From positions 3,033,744 through 3,097,743 of the forward strand of contig OX337241.1 in NCBI GenBank assembly GCA_946965045.2: a stretch of 64,000 nt of DNA, read 5' to 3'. Positions within the stretch are counted from its first letter, which is position 1. The number at the start of each line of letters is the position of its first letter. Under the pieces are notes generated by a model. That model did not search any database. It saw nothing but the letters and a program-made list of their open reading frames with translations, and was not told the origin of the DNA. This document shows, one piece after another, positions 29,116 to 40,990 of the stretch. This DNA comes from Epithemia pelagica (taxonomy: Eukaryota; Bacillariophyta; Bacillariophyceae; Surirellales; Surirellaceae). The position numbers and the translations under genes were made by a program.

Positions 29116-31751
29116 AATTTGCAACGTATAGCATGTATGTCCTAACATTGGCGGAACTATAGCATTCTCATTTTATTCTCAAACAGTTGTTGCATTGTTT
29201 TCTTCTTGGCATTGCGACCTATAGAGATACCATGTACTTCGTTGTACTACCTAGTAGAGAACGAAAGTTACAACATCCGGCATGACACCGCAAACAGGAG
29301 TGGAGCCAGGCCTTGGGTAGATGTCTATGGTACCATGTCTCTCTGCTGTTGAATGGGTCGAGTTATCTTCCTGTGGAAGATTATGGTTGCGTACGTGAAA
29401 CACTAAGCTCAGCGACTCGTTTGGACGGTCGTCTTCGTTCCGACCATGCGTTCAATTGTCCTTTTATGGCCCATGCCTGTGTGAGAGGACAGTACGCCGT
29501 CTCTTGACGCTTGTGGTTTCGGGTGACAGGACATTTGCGAATCCTTTGGAATTTGTGACACTGTCGTGTTCGATATTTTCTCCAAATACAGCAACGATAC
29601 TTTATCATTAGGTCGGCAATTTGATTGCATCGATCCAGCAATCAGTCTCTCCGTAGTGGCTCGTTGACAGTCCATGGTTATCGGTCCATGGGGATCAACA
29701 AGAGCAATCGCAGTGTGCAAAGTTATGTCTTGCCCCTCAATGCCAGTTCCGCCGAAACCTTGTTGCACGATTAGCACCAACAAAACCACGACCCGCGCAG
29801 ATCATGTCTTGGCTGTCGTCTAACAGCAGTGTTGGACCTCGATCACTACCACATTTGCGTCTCGTACCGAACTCAGCAGTACCAACAACAAAACCACGAC
29901 CACGAATGGCGCCGATCATGTCTTGGCTGTAGCCTAATAGAACTTGTTGTTGTTCTTCTTCTTCTTGTTCGTTGGATTCTGGTTGGCGTTGGCTTGAATA
30001 TTCATATGTAGACTTGAAAGGGCGATGCGACCCTTTCCCATAATCAATTCTTCTCTACTCCAATCGGACGCGTCGGGAGGGAGTTGAATAGCGTGCCATA
30101 CTTCAATCCGTAGTACTGCTCTCCTCGTCACCGGCGCAACTACCCTCTTGGTCCGACTTTGAGCATTCGTTGCAAACATGATGTTTCCATTCATAGCTGT
30201 CGTCATATCCTCGTAAGTACCGACCAAAGGAGAATACATGGTTGTACTCCTAGTAGTGCCTAGAGGGATGTAGACAACCGGCAACCTCCCACCACAGGGT
30301 CGGGTCGACTCGTCCTGATGCGCATATGCTGGAACCACACAAGACGAAGGAACGTGTCGGTCGCGTTCTTGTGGGCCAGAATGGACAGCAGTGTGGGCGA
30401 CAACCAGGAAGGTACTGCTTGCCACCCGACCTGTTTCAAGCAGTTGTTGTGACACTGTACATTGTCGAACGTGTGTATTGTATGCTTGTGTGTTGGAGTT
30501 CCGGACCAACACTTTTTGTGCGCAGGAGGAGTATTCGACGGGCAAGATGTGGCATCCCTATAGTATTTTAGTGGCTGTCCCTGGACAGCCTGAAACCAAC
30601 AATCGCTCCACATGTGGCGCAAGAATAGCCCCAGCATCGTCGTCCCATCCCAACCACACCAGGAACCCATGTCCTTGACACTGTGGATCGTCTACTCGCA
30701 CTACCAACGGTTGAAACTCCCACTCGCACTACCAACGGTTGAAAATCTTCTCAAGACGCGTTTGTTTGCGGTCCTCCCAGAGATGTAGTCTCCCACGGTT
30801 GCCGCCAATCGGGATGGATGCGGTGCGCAAGAGTCGTCGACACTCTTGTCCCACCAATAAGAGCAGTCTCGCAAGGCTCGTTTCACAGACCAAGCTCGTT
30901 CGGGTGTTGGTTGGCGCATACACAAATCACAAATCCGTGGGCACCGAAAATATCCCAAAGATATTAGCTTTCCGCACGTTTAGGAGGAGCCTCTTTCAAG
31001 AAATGATACCAAATGGTCTTGTTGAAGTCATGAATTGTATCACTCTCCGTTTGTCGAATTCCAATTCCTGATTGTGTGGATTGGAGGATCCCATGAGTTT
31101 GGGAGGAGGCGTAATGATGGATTCCACCATTAGGGATGACAGATACTCGTCACGTGACACTGTGTCATGAGACACCAAGCTTCCATGGCTTGTATGGGTA
31201 AGCCGACTACCAAAGGAGGACGAGTAGTGGTAGTTGGTGATAAGGAGGATGTTTTTGTTGTTGCCGAATAGGAAATAGAGGTGGTTGCCCTTTTGTCGTG
31301 CGTCAATCAGGATCTCAGCCGTTTTGCTGCTCATAGACGACCGGAAACAAGACGAGCAAACATAGAAGGATAACCACGCGAACGTTTCATGACACGGAAT
31401 GGATTCGAATCCCTTGCAGAGACCACGTTGTGTTGGTAGTGTTGTTGCTCCTGCCGTCCTTCATTCTCTCTTTCGAAGAGAACAGCACCACTCCCATAGC
31501 TCGAATTCGGTACACTTGGTCAATGAAGAAAATATGATGATCATGCGCCGTCTTGTCCATCTTTCTTGTTTTGCTGGATCTATGAATTCGAATCTGCTGT
31601 TTTGCTCTGTCATGCATTATATGTGCGACCCACTCTTCCATTGCGTACCCACGACAGACATTCTGGCTCAAATGCTTCCACGCGTAGTTCAGAAAATTTT
31701 GAGTTGATGTTCCATCAGTCCGCATCCATCAGCATCAAAACTGATGCCTTT
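29116..31751. repeat. Spacer mosaic between K4 and K5
   Basis: 29116-29640 is the Kelch 3' flank and its neighbour. 29790-30060 is closely matched by 40300-40452 joined directly to 46589-46690, which makes it the unoccupied paralogue of retrotransposon B's target, with the junction at about 29936-29940. A minus-strand frame at 29934-30545 has a moderately protein-like stretch (RIEVWHAIQLPPDASDWSREEL) that I cannot assign. A TTC-rich tract lies near 29950. Confidence 0.55.
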
Positions 31752-31770
31752 CGATCCTCCTCATAAATTC
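31752..31770 (+). promoter_or_regulatory. Conserved Kelch upstream box (variant)
   Basis: CGATCCTCCTCATAAATTC has a 3-bp internal duplication (CTC) relative to the other copies. It ends 23 bp before ATG 31793. The preceding GCATCAAAACTGATGCCTT is shared with K1. Confidence 0.45.
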
Positions 31771-31792
31771 GCTGCTGTCATTGTGTGGAACC

Positions 31793-32941
31793 ATGACCAC
31801 GGCACTGAAAGAACAAGCATGGCAGTCGGGCCTTGTCCTTTCAGACGGGACAGCAGAATGGAATGAGAACAACTGGCCTCCTCTTATGGGTGGATGGCGT
31901 TATCGTCATGCTACGGTTGTACTAAATCATCCCGATACGGACGGCAACGACAACAGCAACAACAACAAGAGACAAACGGTCATCGTGTTGGGAGGACATC
32001 AACAAGGTCAAGGCTATGCCAAGTCCGTGCTTGCATTGAATTTGGCAGACCCAAACAAACAGTGGCGAGAAGGGCCATCCATGACCAAGGCACGTTATGG
32101 ACATGCTGCTGTTGTGTGCAATAGAGGTGTCTACGTGATGGGAGGATACACTACATATTCAAGTTTGGATTGTATCGAACAAATTAATTCCACAGATTTG
32201 CTCCAACCATCTTCGACATCAAGCAGTTCGGAGAAGAGCCATTGGACGACATTGAATTGTCGATTATCAACGGGACGAGTGGGATGTTGTGCTGTCGCGG
32301 TTCACAACCGATACATCGTTGTAATGGGTGGCTACAATGATCGTTATTTGCCGTCGGTGGATATTATTGATACCAGGCACCACACTGTCACTGCGGGACC
32401 AAGCATGAATATTCCTCGATCATATTGTGCTAGTGTGGTCATTGGTCACCGCATCTTTGTCGTTGGAGGCCAAAACGAGAGTGGCTATCTTGACTCGGTG
32501 GAGTATTTGGACTTCGCAAGGCCATGTGACAATAGGGAGACAAAGAAGGACACTACTGCTTCAGTGATCTCTTTCTCGTCCACCTGGATCACTCATTCTG
32601 ATTTGATGCTTTCTAATGCACGAAGTTCTTGTGCAGTGGTTGCCGTGGGATCCTGTCTGGTTGTGGCCGGAGGATCGAACAATTCAAACGTGGAAGTCTT
32701 GGGGGGTACGCACCACAACCGCGTGTGGAATCTTCCACCATTCGGAAATGACCGCGATGGCTGCAGTATGGTGACTGTAGCCAATGAAGTTGCCGTGATT
32801 GGTGGATGGTTCAATCCTACCTGTGCAACATTACCACTAATCGACAAGAATACGTGGTGTTTTCGTTGTCTCTGTGAACAGCAGCCCAACGATGGGGTTC
32901 CATTTCCGGGAAAGAATGGGCACTTTGCCCTCTCACCTTGA
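31793..32941 (+). CDS. Kelch-repeat protein, paralogue K5 (382 aa, altered tail)
   Basis: ATG 31793 (MTTALKEQAWQSG) is the family start; an upstream TTG at 31781 only extends the open frame. Six blades with Gly doublets are present; the fifth contains an insertion (VEVLGGTHHN) relative to VEVLDT. After CEQQPND the sequence departs from the family, ends GHFALSP and stops, so the basic RKRAR tail is lost through a frame change near 32890. The 3' flank after the stop also differs from the shared Kelch 3' repeat. Confidence 0.86.
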   Translation: MTTALKEQAWQSGLVLSDGTAEWNENNWPPLMGGWRYRHATVVLNHPDTDGNDNSNNNKRQTVIVLGGHQQGQGYAKSVLALNLADPNKQWREGPSMTKARYGHAAVVCNRGVYVMGGYTTYSSLDCIEQINSTDLLQPSSTSSSSEKSHWTTLNCRLSTGRVGCCAVAVHNRYIVVMGGYNDRYLPSVDIIDTRHHTVTAGPSMNIPRSYCASVVIGHRIFVVGGQNESGYLDSVEYLDFARPCDNRETKKDTTASVISFSSTWITHSDLMLSNARSSCAVVAVGSCLVVAGGSNNSNVEVLGGTHHNRVWNLPPFGNDRDGCSMVTVANEVAVIGGWFNPTCATLPLIDKNTWCFRCLCEQQPNDGVPFPGKNGHFALSP

Positions 32942-35459
32942 CATCAAAATCTGAATGAACAATGACCAATAGGTACCGTAGTGATAGATGCAAGGATGAA
33001 ACATGAAATGGGCAACATATTGCATTGATGTCCTGCAAAACGGGATAGTTGATGTATTGTAATCTCTTAGTTCTTAAACTACTGCTCTGCTGTTTGCATG
33101 GCATTCCAAACCATTGAGATATTCATGTACATCGGTGTAGTAGAAAAGAGATTATGTGATACAGCGTATACGACCGGGAACGTGATTTCTCGAAACGACG
33201 AAAGCCATGGATTCTCGAGAGCCTTTTGCTTTGTGTGGAGTGTTTCTGTCGTTGTGGCCCTTGTTTTGCCAGCCCCTACGGATTATGCACATGCAGCGGT
33301 CGCTTCTTTTGGCTGGACTCCAAACTTCCATAAGAGTCACAAACTAATCACTGTGCCTGTAGGAATGGAATTTGTTCTATTCTCTTACGGTCAAGAGCAA
33401 TCGCACGACAATCTTCGTACACCCCTTTCAATCACGGTATGGGGATCCAAACGACCCACCCGCTCCACTTCATGTTCCTTAAAATCTTGTTTCAAATCTT
33501 TTGGAATGCATCCCAAGTACTAACATCACCATTGGGTGTCAATGGCAAGAATGACTCGTCCCCATCGAGACTTGTCGTATCTCTTTACGGATCTATGCTC
33601 TCAGTAGATTGGAGCGATTCGAACTTGAGGGTCCATGCAAACTCTCTCGCGAATGACTTGCGCTCCTTGATCTGTGACTTGAGTGCTCCACCACCATTCG
33701 TTGTTTCAAGTTGGGGCTGATCCTGGTGCCTCGCCATTCAATTGCACGGATTGGTTGAGATAAGGACAAGACGTCGTCGTTCGTCCGTCGTCGATGGCCC
33801 CAGCGGGGGTGAGGAACCGGGTCGCATGTGTGTCGTGCTTTTGGTGTTCAAACTACTCATTCACTAATACTCATGACTCACTCCCGCTGAGGGCTAATTC
33901 TGGATGTGCATGAAAAAGTGTGTACCTACAATCTTTTGCACAGTAAAAGATATTAGAAACGCTAGGAATGTTTCGTGGAGAACAATGGATCAACCGACAT
34001 GATGCGACGAATCACCATGATGTGTACGAGACGAAACAGAAATAAATGCTCCTTTCCTCCGATGGTCCTGCAAATCGCAACCCATCACCACCAACGCTAC
34101 AGACTCCAGCATATAATTGAGTGCTACTCTAACAGCAATGGCCGCCTGCAGAGAACCCCTCAAGCCTCAAGTGCCACCAATGGCTCGTCAGGGACGCTAT
34201 TACTGACTGTCGAATCCAAGCAGGGTGAATCAAGAAACTCCCCTTGTCATGAAATGTATCCATTACAGGAGTCACATTGCATAGATTCCTTGCAACAATA
34301 CTCATGTCTCCGTCCGTCCATGGCCAGTGTATTGTCGTCGTTATTCTCACCAACAAGGTGCTGACACGGTCATCGACGGACCCACCGCGAGCGTCTCTAC
34401 CCACCACTTGGCATTTGTTGGGAAGCAACAAGACTTGAGCCTCACTTGCTTGGCATTGTTGTGATGGATGCTGCCAATGCCAAGCAGATCATGACGATAT
34501 AATGTACTCCATCACCCATTGCAAGTGGCAACAGGAGCAACAACCACAACGAGACTGACACAAATGGCAAGGACAATCCGGAACCTTCATTGCTGTTCCG
34601 GGCATTCTCCTTTCATGCTTCAAGGCCAGTAACGTGGTGGTCCTTTTTGACACCCTTCTTGTTCTTTCAAAAGAATGCTATAGCAACGACGCTTCTCTCG
34701 AACGTTTTGTGGTGTCGTCACAACGACGCCACTAGCTCCACAACGTCATGGTGGCCAGGCCAACTTGGTTCGAACCCACCAACACAACCTTGTTGCTTGG
34801 GTCGTGGCTATGAGAAAATGGTGCCATTGTCCTACAGAGTTGTGAGTATGGCCGAGGAGGAGTCACTTGCTCGATCGGTATGTAGTTCCCAAGGGCGTTT
34901 GGCAAAGCTTGAGTACGGGGAGAAAATAGACGAGGGAATGACGACAGTGACAGCTATCAGTGTAGTTGCACTGATGAGAGCAACAGTCGGGGCAGTGAGG
35001 ATGACCACCAAGTGCTTTAGGATCCATCTTCCAGAACAGCACGAACAAGGTCTCTGCAGAGAAGTCGACCGACAACCAGAGAGCAACATCAGGAACCAGA
35101 AAGGAACACAAGCGATCCACCAGGCCAAAACAATCATGATGGAAGGGTATCCTCTTTTGGTTTACAGGCCGAGGCTGCAATGATTGAAAGTCTTGTTTCG
35201 TGGAATCCCCTTCGCCATCCCGATGGTCCTCTAGATGAAGGGTAGTTGTGGTTATCCAAAGTAAAGGCTCAAAGAAGTAGAATTGCAGAGAGATCCTCAA
35301 GTCATGAGAGCTCACGAAGAGCCTATGGATTTGACACAGGGAAAGAGAGAAATAGATGGAAGCCATACTTATATCAGGGGTTGTCTGTCTCGCCATGAAG
35401 TTTCTTTCGATATCCAAAAACTTTTCCACGATATTCCAAACAAGAATGCGTGGTCTTCT
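32942..35459. other. Gene-poor spacer between K5 and K6
   Basis: 33590-33770 carries a decayed copy of the LRR-leader block. 33800-33900 matches both flanks of the DNA transposon at 47221-52978, joined without the transposon. 34600-34680 resembles 53785-53880. The longest plus frame (34590-35183) lacks recognisable domains and is not maintained in the similar stretch at 53.8 kb, so it is not called a gene. Confidence 0.5.
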
Positions 35460-35649
35460 TCATTGCGTGTCTACGGTCACGATTTGTCTCGTGGCGAAAG
35501 CTATACCCATCTTTGTTCCATCCATTTCGTCAAGTCAGTCGTGCTTCCAGTCTGCACCCATCAGAATCACAGGAGCAAAGCAAAACCACTAACCACTTAC
35601 AATGCAGTGTCTCGATCCTCATAAATTCTGCAGGTAATATTTTGGAACC
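35460..35649 (+). promoter_or_regulatory. Conserved Kelch 5' region of K6
   Basis: It matches the regions before K4 and K8, with CACGATTTGTCTCGTG at about 35479 and the box CGATCCTCATAAATTCTG at 35613-35630. Confidence 0.55.
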
Positions 35650-36870
35650 ATGAGCATGACACTGAAAGAACAAGCATGGCAGTCGGGCCTTTTCTTATCG
35701 AAAGAGACATCACAATGGAATGAAAACAATTGGCCTTCTCTCGAGGGTGGATGGCGTAACGAACATGCTACGGTCGTACTTGATCACCCCGATGAAGACG
35801 ACAATAACAAGAACAACAACATGCGACAAACGGTCGTCGTCTTGGGAGGATGGCAACAATACAAAGGCTATGTCAATTCCGTTCTGCAATTGAATCTATC
35901 AGACCCAAACATGCAGTGGCGAGAAGGGCCACCCATGAACAAGAGACGTAATAGACATGCCGCTGTTGTGTGCAACGGGGGTGTCTACGTAATGGGAGGA
36001 TGCAATCAAGGTTCGATGGATTTTATCGAACGAATTGACGTAAAGAATTTGCTCCGATCATCTTTGACAACAACCAGGACGCAGGAGAGCCCTTGGAAAA
36101 CATTGACATGTCGCTTATCAACAAGACGATCAGGATTTTGTGCTGTCGCGGTCCTTAATCGATACATTGTTGTAATGGGTGGCTACAACGGTCAATATTT
36201 GTCATCGGTGGATATTATTGATACCAACAATCACATTGTCACTGCTGGACCATCCATGAACGTTGTACGATCATTTTTTGCCAGTGCGGTTATTTGTCAC
36301 CGCATTTTTGTCGTTGGAGGCTATAGCGAGAGTGGCTATCTTGACTCGGTGGAGTATTTGGACGACGCAACACCCTGTGACAGTGATGAGACAAAAAAGG
36401 AAACTGGCTCGACATTCATATCTTCGTCGTCTGCTTGGATCACTCATTCTGAGTTGGTGGCTTCCAATGCACGAAGGTTTTGTGCAATGGTTGCCGTGGG
36501 ATCTTGTCTGGTAATGGCGGGAGGAGAATACGATCCTACCGTGAAAGTTTTGGATACGCGCCACAACCGAGTGTGGAATCTCCCACCATTAGATTATCAC
36601 CGCTTAGGCTGCAGTCTAGTGACTGTTGCCAATCAAATTGCCGTGATTGGTGGATCTCAGAACTCTACCTGTGCGACATTACCACTACTGGACAAGCATA
36701 CTTGGTGTTTTCGTCGACTCTGTGAGCAGCAATCGAACGGATGGTATCACTCTCTTGAAGGTATAGGTATCCGAGATGCTGATATCTCACCCTTCTTGAC
36801 ATTGGCATCAGCACGTAAACGCGCAAGGTCCAATTCTCAAAGTGGTGATGAAGGGAAGGATGAAGCCTAG
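35650..36870 (+). CDS. Kelch-repeat propeller protein, paralogue K6 (406 aa)
   Basis: It starts at ATG 35650 (MSMTLKEQAWQSG). Then WPSLEGGWR, six blades (VVVLGG, VYVMGG, IVVMGG, IFVVGG, LVMAGG, IAVIGG) and an intact basic-acidic tail (RKRARSNSQSGDEGKDEA). An Asn/Asp-rich loop (DEDDNNKNNNM) sits between the N-terminal cap and blade 1, the most length-variable place in the family. Its 3' flank resembles that of K2, not of K1, K3 and K4, so at least two duplication lineages exist. Confidence 0.9.
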   Translation: MSMTLKEQAWQSGLFLSKETSQWNENNWPSLEGGWRNEHATVVLDHPDEDDNNKNNNMRQTVVVLGGWQQYKGYVNSVLQLNLSDPNMQWREGPPMNKRRNRHAAVVCNGGVYVMGGCNQGSMDFIERIDVKNLLRSSLTTTRTQESPWKTLTCRLSTRRSGFCAVAVLNRYIVVMGGYNGQYLSSVDIIDTNNHIVTAGPSMNVVRSFFASAVICHRIFVVGGYSESGYLDSVEYLDDATPCDSDETKKETGSTFISSSSAWITHSELVASNARRFCAMVAVGSCLVMAGGEYDPTVKVLDTRHNRVWNLPPLDYHRLGCSLVTVANQIAVIGGSQNSTCATLPLLDKHTWCFRRLCEQQSNGWYHSLEGIGIRDADISPFLTLASARKRARSNSQSGDEGKDEA

Positions 36871-39044
36871 ATGTTTGTTTTCAAGTCAATGACTTGTTTT
36901 CTTCATTCGATTTCAATACTAGAACCTTGTAGGTAGTTACTCAAAAGTAGAAAGAACATGTTGCAAGATAGAAGGTGCTTGCTTGATTTCAAAGCTGTGG
37001 AAAGAAGGACCAAATTTTTTTGTCTCTACAAGTGGTAGTGCCACCACCGTGCTTGTGCGGTCGTGAGACTAGAATCTGGTGCTGTGTCGTGGCATCGTGG
37101 CACTTTACACGACACAAAGTCGTCGTCCATGGATCGGTAGCCGTCAAGGACGCCGGAAGCCGACAGTGGTGCACTCCAGAAACGACGAGTTTCGCATCGA
37201 TTTCGTCGTCAAGGGCAATACGGTTTGTCGCCATTTTGTGTCCACTACGATTGAGTAGTGAAGAGTACTCTTAGTGTTCGTGACCGGGCAAATTCAGGCA
37301 TGTTTTTTTTTTGACATTGTGGTTGCCGTGTCTGTCAAGGGTGTTCCATCCTGTCTTTCTTGGCTTGGGATGCTGTTGCTACGACACAATTTTGCTGTGG
37401 ACCACGACCATTGATGGATCATTTGTTACCATCCAAACAATACTTGAAGAACACCGAGGGAGAGTCTCGGCAGTAATTGGTTGTGATATTGGTGGACTTC
37501 TTGTCTGGTTTGAGTAAAGAAGCATGTGTAGTCCTGGCGGTTCTTGCCGCATCGGCTTGTTCCTCTTGTGGTTGATTTCTCCTTGTCGGAGCGACAAATC
37601 ACTCGACGCGGGAAAGGTAGTGGTGGTGCTACTGTGTCAGTCGTTTCAGTCTGGGGTGCTGGTGGACCGTGTTCCAAAATAACCAACTTGTCGTGGTTGT
37701 CGTTACTTGGTCCACACCAATTGCCGATGATCGATCGAAACCAATCATTCAGTACTATTGGATATTGCGAGAAGGAGGACAAAACGGGATGCCTGTTGTG
37801 CATCCTACGATTGTTCCTGTTGGTGGATCGGGAATCATGATTTTTCTTTTCTTGTCATGCTCCTTGATGAAAGAGCAGGATGGTTGTCGTCATCATATCG
37901 TAGTACTATCAAGTGACTGCATTGTCTTTGCTCCTTTCCTCCACGAACCATGAGTTTCGACATATGGTCGTGCTCCATGTTTTGGCTTGGTTCATGGTCG
38001 TGGTCGATGAATCCGACAAAAGGACGAAAAGGAAGAGTAAAAGCACGAATGGAGAAACCTTGTGGACCCTGTAGCCCGCTTCTCTGATGGTTCTTTTTTA
38101 GAAATCGAGCATAGTTGGTTGCTGCTGCTCTACATTCCTCGTCGTCATGTGAAGAACGAATCATTGTTGATTGAGCAAAGACGGAATGGAACTGTCGTTG
38201 AGAAGCAAGGGGAAGCAACCAGTCTCTCGACTGGCACTACCAGGTCGACAGTTGTTCAATGGAACTTGCTGTGGGTGCCTCTTGTCGTCTGTTGTTGGTT
38301 CAAAAAACATCGCGGTACCCTATTCTGGCCTTTGGAGGAACGGGAAGCAACACTGCAAGAAGCGCCAGAAACGTTCTTGCAATTGGACTGTTAATCTTGG
38401 TCATCCGTTCGTCGGAGCTACTATCTTCATTTTTGTCAGTGTCCTTCTCTTCGTCCTGTTTGCCGTGTTCCGACTGGCTAGCATGTATGATGGTACTGCA
38501 TCGTTTGTTTTGGGGGATCTGATGTCTAGTCATTCGAGATCTGCAATGGGAACCGCCAATTTGCTCATTCTTGAGAATTTGCGATTCTTGTCGCCGTCTT
38601 GTCCTATGAGCTCAGTCACTCTATCTTGTCGATGAACGGTCTTCTCTTCAGGCTCGATACTAACATATATACTCTTGTTTGTGCTCTTACTGCCTTGTTT
38701 CCTCGAATGCAGGCGTCTGCTGCTGTTGCAACAAGGAAAGCGACTCAAAATGGGATACATGACATGTTCCTTCTGGTCCATCTGGTCGTCAGATTCTCGT
38801 TTTGGCGTAGTTGTGCATGTGGCCTTGGTTCCGTCACAAAGCGATGCTCATTCGAATCATTGGATCAAGAAGTCAAGAAGACCACTCTCTGTTGTTGTCA
38901 TTGTGAACAGTCTGCATGACCACGGGAACAATGGCGCTCCATAAAAGGCTTTGGACGAGAGATGACTTGGAAACAAGCGATATCGACCTAGTGGATGTTG
39001 GATTGGTCATCTGTGGACCTCTTCATCATTCGAGGACGACGGTC
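36871..39044. repeat. Gene-poor mosaic spacer between K6 and K7
   Basis: It is the diverged counterpart of 15945-18894: blocks near 36980, 37390, 37655 and 38060 repeat there. 38700-38890 repeats at 57507-57700, and 38936-39010 repeats at 14465-14540. A plus frame near 38400-38500 contains a hydrophobic stretch (ATIFIFVSVLLFVLFAVF) that is not conserved in the counterpart. No gene is supported. Confidence 0.5.
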
Positions 39045-39489
39045 ATCGTCCACCTGGACCACTCATTCCGAGTTGAGGCTTTCCAATGCACGAAGTTCTT
39101 GTGCAATGGTTGCTGTGGGATCTTGTCTGGTGGTGGCGGGAGGACGAGGCAATTCAACCGTGGAAGTATTGGACACGCACCGCAACCGCGTGTGGAATCT
39201 CCCACCATTCGGATATGACTGTGTTGGCTGCAATATGGTGACTGTTGCCAATCAAGTTGCCGTGATTAGCGGATATCGCAATCTTACCTGTGCAACAATG
39301 CCATTTATGGACAAGAATTCGTGGTGTTTTCGTCGACTCTGTGAGCAGCAGCCCAACAAATGGTGTCTTTTTCGGGAAGGAAGGAATATCCAACATGCTA
39401 ATATTTCACCCTTCTCCACCTCGACATCAGCTCATAAACGAGCAAGGCCCGATACACTCCGTGGTGATGAAGGGAAGGATGGAACTTGA
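39045..39489 (+). pseudogene. Truncated Kelch gene, paralogue K7 (3' third)
   Basis: The frame is open from 38995, but family similarity starts at SSTWTTHSELRLSNARSSC (about 39045) and runs to the normal tail HKRARPDTLRGDEGKDGT. Only blades 5 and 6 remain (LVVAGG, VAVISG). The left junction abuts the spacer repeat otherwise found before K2, so the first two-thirds were lost in a rearrangement. The 3' flank repeat is intact. Confidence 0.8.
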
Positions 39490-40452
39490 AATTTGCAACG
39501 TATTGCATGTATGTCCTACCATTAGCGGAACTGTAGCATTATCATTTTACTCTCAAACAGTAGTTGGATTGTTTTCTTTTTGACATTGCGACCTATTAGA
39601 GATATCATGTACACCGTTGTACTAGTAGAAAACGAAAGTTACACTATCCTGCATGACACCGCAAACAGGAGTGGAGCCAGGCCTTGGATATAAATGCCCA
39701 TGGTACCATGCCTCTCTGCTGGTGAATGAGTCGAGTTATCTTGCTGTGGAAGATTATGGTTGCGTGCCTGAAACACATGGCGCAGCGACTTATTTGGACG
39801 GTCATCTTCGTTCCGACCATGCGTTCAATTGTGGGGTTCGGTCCTTCTATGGCTTATGCCTGCGTGAGAGGACAGTACCCCGTCTTTCGATGCTCGTGGC
39901 GGTTTTGGGTGACAGGACAATTACGAATTCTTTGTTCGATATTTTCTCCAATACAGCAACTATGCATTATCATGAGGTCGGTAATTTGCTCGCAATGGAC
40001 CGAACGGCAACACGGAATCGAGTCTCGTCGTTGCCACACCACAACCTTCCGAACTACGAACGCAGCCACAAATGAAGAAGTACCTCAATTGGACGAAACT
40101 GCTGACGGCGCTATTGCCGTGGAACCGGCTGTGTTCAATTTCATCTTGGAAGTCGGAGCATTGACGGCGGCGTCGACAACGACAACGAATCAGGAAACCT
40201 CCACCACCGCTATTCCCTGTCGCACTGTTGCTCGTTCGAATGCTAATGCCTGGAAACAAGCTGCTCCCCATCGCGATGTCTTGCCCCTCAATGACAGTTC
40301 GCCAAACCTTGTTGCACGATTATAACACTGTCGAGCAGCAGTGTTGGACTTCGATCACTACCGCATTTGAGCCTAGTACCGAATTCAGCAGTACCAACAA
40401 CAAAACCACGACCACGAATGGCGCCGATCATGTCTTGGCTGTCGTCTGATAG
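39490..40452. repeat. Kelch 3' flank and duplicated spacer, interrupted by element B
   Basis: 39490-39735 is the Kelch 3' flank, 39690-40170 is the counterpart of 20361-20860, and 40300-40452 is the counterpart of 29800-29935. The last block continues on the far side of retrotransposon B at 46589. Confidence 0.7.
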
Positions 40453-40665
40453 TGTTGAAACCTGTAATGAACCGTGCTGTAAAGGCAACAATTCCTATAA
40501 CAAATTACGTATTCTCCTTAGAATGAGCTCTGTTGTTTGTTTCGTTGCTCTTCCGTCCACGTCGTTTTACCTCAACCCATTCGTCATCACTTGCAGATGG
40601 ATCTTCGCCTTGCTCAGTCGCTGTTTTCGTTTGTTCTGCGACTCCTCGCGGGACATCCTTCAACA
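40453..40665 (-). repeat. 3' LTR of element B (213 bp)
   Basis: It ends in TG...CA with a 7-bp inverted terminus. It is preceded on the minus strand by a purine-rich GAAGGAGTG (40674-40666), a plausible polypurine tract. The stop codon of the pol frame lies inside this LTR at 40505. Confidence 0.92.
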
Positions 40666-40990
40666 CACTCCTTCGTGACGAATGGTATTCACTATGAGGA
40701 GCGATATTCATAATGAGGTCCCGCAGTTGATAGAACAAACGACCCTGCAGCGGCTTGGTAAAAAAATCTGCAACCATTTGTTCAGTTGGGCAAAATTCAA
40801 TTCGCAACTCTTTCTTGTTGATTCTATCGGTAACAAAGAAATAGCGGACATCAATATGTTTGGTTCTTTTCGAGCTTGAGAGTCGCCCATTTTTGGCTAG
40901 GAGGATGCTGCTTTGGTTGTCCTGGTGGAGTACAACATCCTTCACAGCAATCCCCTGCGCTGCCATGAAATTGCGGGTCCATAACATCAT
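40505..40990 (-). CDS. Element B RNase H C-terminal part (frameshifted)
   Basis: This 161-residue frame continues the RNase H domain from the RT ORF: LWTRNFMAAQG, then the D-NQSS-I-LA-N segment, HIDVRYFFVTD and the FCPTEQMVADFFTKPL signature. It overlaps the RT ORF in another frame; homology passes from one to the other near 40988 (ends ...GIHDVM, resumes MLWTRN), indicating a one-base indel. The tail (KDVPRGVAEQTKTAT...) is encoded by the LTR and is rich in charged residues. Confidence 0.85.
   Translation of the reverse strand: MMLWTRNFMAAQGIAVKDVVLHQDNQSSILLAKNGRLSSSKRTKHIDVRYFFVTDRINKKELRIEFCPTEQMVADFFTKPLQGRLFYQLRDLIMNIAPHSEYHSSRRSVLKDVPRGVAEQTKTATEQGEDPSASDDEWVEVKRRGRKSNETNNRAHSKENT

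Noticed and set aside
29934-30545. 203-residue minus-strand frame with a protein-like middle part
   Set aside because: Part of the sequence is a duplicated spacer, the counterpart near 46.6 kb is not open in the same way, and no family was recognised.
34590-35183. 197-residue plus-strand frame
   Set aside because: No recognisable domain, and the similar stretch near 53.8 kb does not keep the frame.
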